The notes under the pieces: generated by a model
Database searches by the model: none
What the model was told of the DNA's origin: nothing
The model's input: the letters and a program-made list of their open reading frames with translations, nothing else
Made by a program: the position numbers and the translations under genes
In this document: positions 56,953 to 64,000 of the stretch, piece by piece
Layout of the letters: each line of letters opens with the position of its first letter
Position numbering within the stretch: position 1 is the first letter of the stretch
Origin: Tetrapisispora phaffii CBS 4417
Lineage: Eukaryota; Ascomycota; Saccharomycetes; Saccharomycetales; Saccharomycetaceae
NCBI RefSeq assembly: GCF_000236905.1
Contig: NC_016531.1
Coordinates: forward strand, 1 to 64,000
Direction of reading: 5' to 3'
DNA: 64,000 bases

Positions 56953-58862
56953 ATATCGTTGGAAATTGGCATTGTTGAATATGTTGGGATTAAAATGTTA
57001 AAGTAATAATAATTTGTAAATCGGAATAGGTGAAAACTTTTTAAGGTGATCATTATTATCTAATACCTTTAAGAAATCAATAACAGATCTTTTATTCATG
57101 AACACTATTGTTAAACTTACACGTCTGTAATATTTTCAATTAGTGATGTCTGCTTAGTGGAATATACGACAGTAAGATAAAAAGTGTGAAAATGTCTTGA
57201 AGACCAGTATTAAAATAGGAGATATCTTACCGATAATCTAAGTACATCAGAAAGATTATTATTTTTATATAATCTTCATAGAAATGAAATAAACATTATA
57301 AAATTATTAACCTTAATTCATCCATTGAGCACCGAACTTGTTGAAAAAAATTATTATTATGAAGTATGGCAAAATATCTTGTTGAAAATGTCATTAGTCT
57401 TATAATTAGCAATACGTATCATATATATCGTTACATCCCTGTAAGAAGGTATGCCTGTAAGTTTGTAATACCATAATCGTGATTCATCAGTAGTACTGTA
57501 TAATCATCCATCTACTATATGCGTCAAACAACATGACAGGTTCATCGATTAAGTTAGGAAAGGGAGTTGAAATCACTTGTGCATATGAATCTTGCTGAGC
57601 AATAGATAAAGAATCCATTGATCTGGTTTCAATATACTATTGGTATGAATCCGAATATATAATACCTATTCTAGCACTTCTACTATATTACAAGTATGGA
57701 CCCAGCTATTGAGTAAAAGGAGAGTATCCACAATCTTTAAAATAGCCTATAAGTAATTATATAATTTAAATTACTTGTCTATAGGCTTTGATAGAATGCA
57801 AGATTACAACTAGAATTATGTACAGCTGAGATGAATGTTAACCATGATAAAGACAATAACCTGAACTTAAAATCAAAAATATCTAGCTAGAATTCTCATC
57901 ATCAGTACCTTAGATGTCTGGAAAGGCATATTATATAAGCAATCTACAAACAGATATATTAAATCCCTCAATATCTATAGTCAATCTATCTATATCCTCC
58001 TAATTTGTCCGAATACCGTACTCTTATCTGTAGGTTCGGTTCTATAAAGTCTATTTCCCTCTTATCTATTTGGGCTGTCCAGTTATATCTTATTGTTACC
58101 ATTAGACAATTCATAAAAGGAAGCCAGGTACAGCGTATCGAATCATCGTTACCAATTCCAACTAAAACAGTGGCCCTAGATCTCCTACACTTTCCCACTT
58201 CCTTGCTTTCCTTATCAACACCAGATGTCTTCCTCCTTCTGGTATGCATTCCTCATGCACTTTCAAAATACTCATGATTGGTTCACACTCGTAACTGTAA
58301 AAGAAACATCGAACGTGTATACGTCTGCCACCACTTGCTGCTTTTCCTCCGACGTTCCATCTAAACATACCGAGCGGCCGTTGAATACCTATGCTCGTAC
58401 CCCATTGCATATTGAAACATACGCAATTGAACTTGGTAAGCCATTTTAATTTAATATGGACATGCGAGTTTGAAATCCACATGTATTGAAATACCATTAA
58501 ATAAATGAAACACCAAGTGGCCAAAAAAGACGCAAAGAGGCTTATTGAAGTTCATTGCTAATCCACCTATACATGTGTCAAATTATTGCAATTGATGACA
58601 TTTCGATGTGTCTTTTCTTTGATAATTGTGACGTTTCGTTAAGTATTGTTTGCCGTTTTCTTGTTCTTCAGGTGATTACACCGCACGAGCACGCAAGAAC
58701 CGTGACTGCGGGTAACGGAAGAGGTAGTGGCCGTGTCACACAGGTAAAGATGGTAATGAGATATAGCTTTAAAAGTAACAATTATAATTGTTTCTATACC
58801 AGTGGTCCTTTGTAAAGACAAGTACTCTAAAAAGCATTATTTCTTCAAGGATATGTTGTTTT
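56953..58862. other. Gene-free region after RBG1 with possible LTR fragments
   Basis: No credible gene is found; the frames of 74-120 codons at 57986-58815 overlap on both strands and look random. Bases 57225-57340 resemble the 3' part of the LTR at 54737 (CAGAAAGATTA, then TATATAAT, then AATTCATCCATTGAGCA). Bases 57640-57730 show a similar end (ATGGACCCAGCTATTGAG). Both may be old LTR fragments. FUN12, next to RBG1 in S. cerevisiae, is not here. Confidence 0.4.
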
Positions 58863-59207
58863 GTGTTGGATATAAATATCACATATGTGATGATTTGTTA
58901 TTCATATCACTGAAATAGGCAAACGTCACAACCAAATTGGAACATAAAATTAGCCAATCTACTTAACATGCCGTTCGAGGCTGGAATGGTTTCGTGATCG
59001 TGGCAGAAATTGTTGGTATAAATACCAGGGTTTTTCCAACCATGTAAAATAAATCAACTGTCTTAATCAACTTGAATGATTAGTATCTTTTATACATTAT
59101 TTATTTTATGTAGATTCCCACGGAGAATTATAATATAATACTGACTCTTAACAATGAATAACCAATTAAAATCTAATATTCGCTAAATGTTGTGTTAATG
59201 GGCAACA
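58863..59207 (-). mobile_element. Degenerate solo LTR fragment
   Basis: Read on the minus strand, the segment contains the block ATTAGATTTTAATTGGTTATTCATTGTTAAGAGTCAGTA (59137-59175 region). It matches, with few changes, the 5' part of the element at 2538-2869. It ends in TATCCAACA at 58863, and an ATG opening MNNKSSHM lies about 40 bases before that end. Ends and duplication are uncertain. Confidence 0.42.
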
Positions 59208-59517
59208 TATAGCCACTCAATACCGTAACACAGGCTTATATTTATATATTTGTCTAGCTTACCACTCTTAAGGTGCATTTGGCTAGTGAAGTTAACTGAA
59301 TGAACTAAACACTAATTATAAATTTTGTCACGTGACTGAAAAAGGTACAATGATCCCATTATCAAAAGTGTCAGCCCCTCCTGTTTAGCAACCACTTTCA
59401 ACAACTATAAAGAAACAAATACTTACGATTAATGCACTCTTGTTACTTTCAAATCACCAAGGCACACAGGGGATAGGGGGTACTTAAACTTACCAGCGAT
59501 TAGCGTGACAGACTACG

Positions 59518-59685
59518 ATGGACCAAGACACTCTCCAAAGGAGGAGCTCAGTATTGGTACCGATGTATTCCAGCGACACAACTACCATCAGCACAGGTCC
59601 CGTGCAGCAGGCCCCAGAGAGACAGATTTTACGGCTGCTGGATCTGGCGCCTTTTCAGAGCTCCTATTCAATAAACAGTTGCTAA
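59518..59685 (+). CDS. 55-codon ORF overlapping the start of the FRT homologue
   Basis: An ATG at 59518 opens MDQDTLQRRSSVLVPM and runs 55 codons to a TAA at 59683-59685. That stop overlaps the first in-frame ATG of the next gene (TAATG, sharing base 59685). The downstream gene's own frame is open from 59505 but has no earlier ATG. Three readings are possible: the true 5' end of the FRT protein cut off by a frameshift or assembly error, an upstream ORF that controls translation, or chance. The length and the polar, Ser/Thr/Gln-rich content make the first plausible. Confidence 0.4.
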   Translation: MDQDTLQRRSSVLVPMYSSDTTTISTGPVQQAPERQILRLLDLAPFQSSYSINSC

Positions 59686-60671
59686 TGTTGGGCCCAGGGG
59701 ACCCAGGGAACCCAGCAGACTCTGGGCAAGTCAGCTGCGAGTCCCACTCGTTCAATTTGAATAAGAAGAGGATGGTCAAACGGTTTCTCAATAATATGAA
59801 ACCGTATGGAGATATTGATGAGGACCTATACGAAGCGGTTACAAAATTCGGCAGGGAGCGCAGGCCAGGCAGGCACTGGCACGGCGTCCAGCGTTATAGG
59901 AACGACATCGGAAAGTGCAGGCGCTTGAGGAAGGACGTCTGCAACGAGACGCTTATCTTTGACTTTGATTTTGATGCAAGCACCAGGAAACAGGATCATA
60001 TAACTAGTACCTCCCACACAGGAATGCACCCAGTATCATCGGAAATTTCTCTAGGCGTGTCCATCTCGTCGACATCCAGTGTCGATCTAGGGTCCATTTG
60101 TGCTGAGGAGACTACCAATGATAGCGAGGATGCTCTTCTCAAGAATTGCAACCAGCTGTTTTACTACGATTCTCACATACAGTCGCAACTGCAAGAAATT
60201 GAGAAATTTATCAAAAATGACATTATCAAGAATGCCATAGTGCAAGAGGAACACACTCTGGACATGAATCTCATTGAGTTCGATAAAATGCATCATTTCA
60301 TACAACTCCAGAAGGAAAACATGCTCCAGATACAGGACGAATTCTCAAAAACAATACACGAAGACGATCTATTGACTAGATTCAATGAAAACGACAAGGA
60401 CTCGTTCATATCGAGGACAAAAACATCTCTTGAAGACTACACAAACAAGTTGGCATTGTTAGAAAAAAGATTTTATGTTTGCAAGGACAAAATCGACCAG
60501 CATAAAGAAAAACTCAAACATTTAGAAATGATACTAAGGGTTCAAGATGCAGAACTTCAAGAAAAATACAATTGTATCTTCTTCAAATACAAAAAAGTAC
60601 GTTACGTTCTATTCGACCTCTTTTCCTTACTATTGATATTTATATTATTGTTCAATTTGTATACTTTATAA
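59685..60671 (+). CDS. FRT1: Tail-anchored ER protein, Frt1/Frt2 homologue
   Basis: A 328-residue protein from the first in-frame ATG (S. cerevisiae Frt1: 602, Frt2: 528). Frt1 is a calcineurin substrate in the ER membrane needed for growth under salt and alkaline stress. A basic block (KKRMVKRFLNNMKPYGDIDE) and HWHGVQRYRNDIGKCRRLRK lie in the first third. A coiled coil of about 150 residues follows, and a C-terminal membrane segment closes the protein (YVLFDLFSLLLIFILLFNLY), giving a tail anchor. Identification rests on this layout and on synteny: FRT2 is next to SAW1 and FRT1 next to PRO2 in S. cerevisiae. The N-terminus is uncertain because of the overlapping frame at 59518. Confidence 0.78.
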   Translation: MLGPGDPGNPADSGQVSCESHSFNLNKKRMVKRFLNNMKPYGDIDEDLYEAVTKFGRERRPGRHWHGVQRYRNDIGKCRRLRKDVCNETLIFDFDFDASTRKQDHITSTSHTGMHPVSSEISLGVSISSTSSVDLGSICAEETTNDSEDALLKNCNQLFYYDSHIQSQLQEIEKFIKNDIIKNAIVQEEHTLDMNLIEFDKMHHFIQLQKENMLQIQDEFSKTIHEDDLLTRFNENDKDSFISRTKTSLEDYTNKLALLEKRFYVCKDKIDQHKEKLKHLEMILRVQDAELQEKYNCIFFKYKKVRYVLFDLFSLLLIFILLFNLYTL

Positions 60672-60851
60672 CCATTCTATATATTCCTTACTTAAATAAC
60701 ACAGATGTTTCACTATGGCAACTTTCAGCTCATCGCATTTTTCTTGCAAGCTTAAAACTGAGACCAGTTATATTTAAGGAAACCGACTACGTTTGTAACT
60801 TATAAAGAAGAGGCTTTCAGTATTTACAAGAAGCAGAAGTAACCACTAACT

Positions 60852-61652
60852 ATGCCATGTACTATTGCCACGCTTACTGTGGCCAACAATGTTTTGTTGC
60901 CGTTAAGGATCCATGTGAATAGGAAACAGCTGCTTCAAAATATTGCGAATTCTTCCTCAGATGAAAAAGACCCCATATTTGAAGCACCATTGCTAGCAAA
61001 TAACTCAATAATACAACTGAAGGCTCCTCTAACTAGGATATATCTGTCGAATAAAGACTTGACAGACCTGTGCAATGAGATCAAGTACGATCTACTGTTC
61101 ATCGTTTACGATTTAACCTCAAAAGAAGTTATGGACCATGATCTCAGAATCGGTAAAGTAATAAGTTTTCAAAATGATATAGTAGAGAAGCATTACATGA
61201 AGGATGGTGAAATGGTAAACGATATGATCAAAAACTGTCATATCGAATCGATTGTTAGAATATCAAAATTCAAGTTGAAAATATCGTACAAGCACAATTG
61301 GGAATTAAGCATCTTTATAAAAAGCTTGAAACAACTCACGGAAATCAGAAATTACTTGCTGTTTAAGAATTTCCCAACCCACTTTGATGAGATCTCTACA
61401 GAACATATGGTTAATACAGGCATGGTTTCTGTCAAGAACAACAAGCGTATTCTATTAACAACAGTTCAGGAGCAGGCTCCAGAAAACCCAGTAATCCTAC
61501 TGGAAGGCAGTGACAATGAATCTGGATTTATACACGAACATATAACAGAAGATACGAAACCTACAATAAATTATAAATACCAACCATCGATAACATTACC
61601 AGAATGTATCGAAATTCATGTTTTGAAAAGGCCAAGAAGACATAGAGCGTAG
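60852..61652 (+). CDS. SAW1: Single-strand annealing factor Saw1
   Basis: A 266-residue protein (S. cerevisiae: 261). Saw1 recruits the Rad1-Rad10 nuclease to branched DNA and 3' flaps during single-strand annealing. It starts MPCTIATLTVANNVLLPLRI and ends in a basic tail (HVLKRPRRHRA), which could aid DNA binding. Sequence conservation is hard to judge by eye. The name rests on length, basic end and position, directly after the FRT homologue and before MAK16, as YAL027W is in S. cerevisiae. Confidence 0.78.
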   Translation: MPCTIATLTVANNVLLPLRIHVNRKQLLQNIANSSSDEKDPIFEAPLLANNSIIQLKAPLTRIYLSNKDLTDLCNEIKYDLLFIVYDLTSKEVMDHDLRIGKVISFQNDIVEKHYMKDGEMVNDMIKNCHIESIVRISKFKLKISYKHNWELSIFIKSLKQLTEIRNYLLFKNFPTHFDEISTEHMVNTGMVSVKNNKRILLTTVQEQAPENPVILLEGSDNESGFIHEHITEDTKPTINYKYQPSITLPECIEIHVLKRPRRHRA

Positions 61653-62111
61653 GAACCACCCGGGTTCTTTGGATAGATCAGAATGCTATCATCCAAGTTC
61701 TCTCAATGGCTTTGAATAAAATCGAAGGTCACTTAAAATCTTGCTTCCAATGATTTAACTACCTTTAGCTGATGATGAGCTGTGTGTCTTAAACTGCGTG
61801 TATTACCTTACACCAGAATATCACTGCTAACGAACTAGTAGCAATTTTTTGGTTCAATAATGCTTAATGAACAAAGATCTTAATGAATAGCTATTAGTAA
61901 CCAACAATGACTTAGTAAAACAGATCCAAGTGATTGCTAAGTTATCAATAGTTCTACCATGTAATTATTATTCTAACTAAAATTGTGTTAGAATACGTTT
62001 AATTTGCTTTTGTTTCGTTTCAAATATTGGTCGATTTCTGGTTACTTGAAAAATCCAAGTGTTGCTTATTACGAATCACATAGTCATCTGATCACATTAA
62101 ACATTTTAGAT
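61653..62111. other. PRO2 upstream region
   Basis: A 459-bp intergenic stretch. Nothing beyond AT-rich promoter sequence is recognised. The PRO2 frame stays open back to 62004 but without an ATG. Confidence 0.5.
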
Positions 62112-63482
62112 ATGAGTAGTCAAGCTGAAGTTATTGCCAGGAACGCTCGTAAAGCTGGTAATGTGTTGAAAGTGTTATCTGATGAGCAGAGAATATTCAT
62201 TTTACACAAGATTCATGATGCCTTAAAAGAGAATGCGGGTGCCATTAAGGTTGCTAATGAGGTCGATTTAAAGGTCGCTAATGAAACAGGTATAAAGCCA
62301 TCGTTGATAAAGAGATTAGATTTATTCAAAGGTGATAAGTTCGAAATCATGTTACAAGGGATTCAAGAAATTGCCGAATTAGAAGATCCAGTGGGTAAAG
62401 TTTTAATGGCAAGAGAACTTGACGAAGGTTTAACTCTGTACAAAGTCACTGCTCCAGTAGGTGTATTATTGGTGATTTTTGAATCGCGTCCAGAAGTTAT
62501 TGCCAATATCACAGCCTTGGCTATAAAGTCAGGTAATGCTGGTATCTTGAAAGGGGGTAAGGAATCTGTTAACACTTTCAGAGAAATGTCAAGAATCATA
62601 AATGACTGCATCGAAAAATATGAACCTGAATGTCACGTTCCAGTCAATGCTGTACAATTGATCGAAACTAGACAAGATGTCTCTGATTTATTGAATCAAG
62701 ACGACTACATTGATTTAGTTGTTCCTCGTGGTTCTAATGCATTAGTTAAACAAATAAAAAATAATACTAAAATCCCTGTTTTGGGCCACGCTGATGGTAT
62801 TTGTTCTGTGTATGTAGCCAAGGATGCTGATATCGAGAAAGCAAAGAGAATTGTTTACGATGCCAAGACGAATTACCCAGCTGGCTGTAACGCAATGGAA
62901 ACACTTCTAATAAATAGAGAAGCCAAGAATTGGGAAGACGTTTTGACTAACTTAATAACTAAAGGTGATGTTACTGTACATTTATCTGAGGATGTTAAAG
63001 AAGCTTATTTACAAAAACTTCAAGCATCTAATTTATTAACTGATAAAATTAGATCCAAAATTGTCCTTGCTGAAGAATCTGATTTTTACAGAGAATTCTT
63101 GTCATTAGATTGCGCCGTCAAGTTTGTCAACTCCACAGAAGATGCTATTTCTCATATAAACCAACATTCTTCAAAGCATACTGATTCTATTATTACCGAG
63201 AACGAAGCTAGTGCAAATAAATTCATGAGAGGTATTGACTCAGCTGGTGTTTATTGGAATGCATCTACTAGATTTGCTGATGGTTTCAGATATGGCTTTG
63301 GCGCTGAAGTTGGTATCTCAACTGCTAAGATTCATGCACGTGGTCCTGTCGGTTTAGATGGTCTAGTTACTTATCAATATCAAATGAGAGGTGATGGCCA
63401 AATTGCTGGTGACTATTTGGGTGCCGGTGGTAAAAAAGCATTTGTACACAAAGATTTAGACATTAACAACATAGTTTTATAA
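62112..63482 (+). CDS. PRO2: Gamma-glutamyl phosphate reductase
   Basis: A 456-residue protein, the same length as S. cerevisiae Pro2. It reduces gamma-glutamyl phosphate to glutamate semialdehyde with NADPH, the second step of proline synthesis, in the cytosol. It opens MSSQAEVIARNARKAGNVLK. Family blocks include VTAPVGVLLVIFESRPEVIA, VPRGSNALVKQIK and the catalytic segment KTNYPAGCNAMETLL with Cys259. The C-terminus ends KAFVHKDLDINNIVL. The frame extends 36 codons upstream from a TTG; the ATG at 62112 matches the family start and was used. Its neighbour FRT matches YOR324C-YOR323C. Confidence 0.97.
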   Translation: MSSQAEVIARNARKAGNVLKVLSDEQRIFILHKIHDALKENAGAIKVANEVDLKVANETGIKPSLIKRLDLFKGDKFEIMLQGIQEIAELEDPVGKVLMARELDEGLTLYKVTAPVGVLLVIFESRPEVIANITALAIKSGNAGILKGGKESVNTFREMSRIINDCIEKYEPECHVPVNAVQLIETRQDVSDLLNQDDYIDLVVPRGSNALVKQIKNNTKIPVLGHADGICSVYVAKDADIEKAKRIVYDAKTNYPAGCNAMETLLINREAKNWEDVLTNLITKGDVTVHLSEDVKEAYLQKLQASNLLTDKIRSKIVLAEESDFYREFLSLDCAVKFVNSTEDAISHINQHSSKHTDSIITENEASANKFMRGIDSAGVYWNASTRFADGFRYGFGAEVGISTAKIHARGPVGLDGLVTYQYQMRGDGQIAGDYLGAGGKKAFVHKDLDINNIVL

Positions 63483-63823
63483 TAAGTACTACAATAAAAT
63501 ATATCCAACTTTTATATCCATATTTGGTAATACTGAACGTCTACAAAATTGTTAGTATGCTTACAACCAAGAACCTGTTTCCCAATGAAACATTTCGCAT
63601 TGTTTAACAATAGTGAGAATAAATACAGCTATTTAAATATAAATTATGGTGTCTTTGTATGTTACAGATATGTATTATGTTAACTATGATCTTAACTGCG
63701 TATTTAGTTTTAATTAATTACTAAACAAAAATAAAATCAAGAGCCCCAAGGTAAAGTTGAGATGACGATATTTTACAAAATAAATTTTTACCAATTGTAC
63801 TTATGAGCCTGTAGAAATTGTCA
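63483..63823. other. Intergenic DNA between PRO2 and MAK16
   Basis: AT-rich sequence between two convergent genes. No ORF or RNA gene is recognised. It holds the 3' untranslated regions and presumed poly(A) signals of both genes. Confidence 0.5.
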
Positions 63824-64000
63824 CTATTTTGCAACTTCTTGCTCAGCAAGCTGAGTTTGTTCTTCTTCAAATTCAATTTCAATTCTTGGACGTTTCTTCT
63901 TGGATACGGCCTTCTTCTTATTAGATTTTTCTTCGTCATCGCTATCTTCATCGCTATCTTCGTCACTATCAGAGTCAGAACCTGATGCACCAGAATCAGC
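63824..64000 (-). CDS. MAK16: C-terminus of ribosome biogenesis factor Mak16 (partial)
   Basis: The last 58 codons and stop (TAG at 63824-63826) of a minus-strand gene that continues past the window edge. The visible part is a Ser/Asp/Glu tract (SDSDSDEDSDEDSDDEE), then KSNKKKAVSKKKRPRIEIEF, then a Glu/Gln-rich end (EEEQ...AEQEVAK). This agrees with the acidic tail and RPR(I/V)EIE(F/Y)EEE end of Mak16, a nucleolar 60S assembly factor. Position after SAW1 fits YAL025C. The 89-codon open frame at 63721-63990 on the same strand is a shadow in another frame. Confidence 0.78.
   Translation of the reverse strand, partial: ADSGASGSDSDSDEDSDEDSDDEEKSNKKKAVSKKKRPRIEIEFEEEQTQLAEQEVAK

Noticed and set aside
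58665..58760. A frame with EHAR...TVTA resembling part of histone H4
   Set aside because: The match is about ten residues, the flanks do not fit and the surrounding frame is not histone-like.
59330..59345. Possible centromere CDEI (GTCACGTGAC)
   Set aside because: No adjacent AT-rich CDEII of suitable length followed by a CDEIII-like CCGAA motif.
1..64000. CRISPR array, prokaryotic operon or insertion sequence
   Set aside because: The window is a yeast chromosome; the repeats seen are telomeric, subtelomeric, LTR or in-gene minisatellites, with no spacer-repeat pattern.

Overview
This window looks like a chromosome end of a budding yeast of the family Saccharomycetaceae. It begins with about 11 irregular copies of a C-rich telomeric repeat of roughly 25 bp, each holding a Rap1-like core (ACACCCATAC). 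Inland lie intron-poor, mostly AT-rich genes with clear Saccharomyces cerevisiae orthologues. The exact genus cannot be read from the sequence. Gene order and repeat style suggest a relative of Tetrapisispora or Vanderwaltozyma, but this is a guess.

Layout. 1-11 kb is subtelomere: telomere array, C-rich CCATC-type repeats, Ty1/copia-type solo LTRs (one at 692-1039 with a perfect 5-bp target duplication), two assembly gaps, a broken killer-precursor-like reading frame, an unrecognised 89-aa ORF, and a 2016-codon flocculin-repeat adhesin that lacks a normal N-terminus. 11-14.1 kb has no recognisable gene. 14.1-47 kb is a continuous block in which orthologues from S. cerevisiae chromosomes VIII and X interleave: HOM6, RPN10, NBL1?, ECM17, TIM8, MCM22, RIX1, tRNA-Lys, SGM1, UTP9, NMD5, NVJ1, MDM31, EGD2, LNP1, CTF8, MNS1, STR2, EFM3 and a possible H/ACA RNA. 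47.3-53.9 kb holds ARO80 and HKR1, matching the YDR421-YDR420 neighbourhood. After tRNA-Ser and LTR debris, 55.8-64 kb holds RBG1, an FRT1/FRT2 homologue, SAW1, PRO2 and the 3' end of MAK16, a mixture of S. cerevisiae chromosomes I and XV.

Functions. Several genes concern sulfur and amino acid metabolism (HOM6, ECM17, STR2, PRO2, ARO80), ribosome biogenesis and translation (RIX1, UTP9, EGD2, EFM3, RBG1, MAK16), and membrane contact or organelle shape (NVJ1, LNP1, MDM31, TIM8, SGM1). PAC (GATGAG) plus RRPE (AAAATTTT-type) pairs lie upstream of RIX1, UTP9, NMD5, EFM3 and RBG1. An Rpn4 site lies upstream of RPN10.

Most notable: an extremely G+C-rich island over NVJ1-MDM31 at their ancestral position; a STR2 protein with glutamine where the PLP lysine is expected; four CGG triplets at exact 10-bp spacing upstream of ARO80; a 60-bp near-perfect palindrome; and a compensated double frameshift inside the adhesin. 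Start codons were checked base by base. Where an open frame began at TTG or GTG, the first plausible ATG was used.
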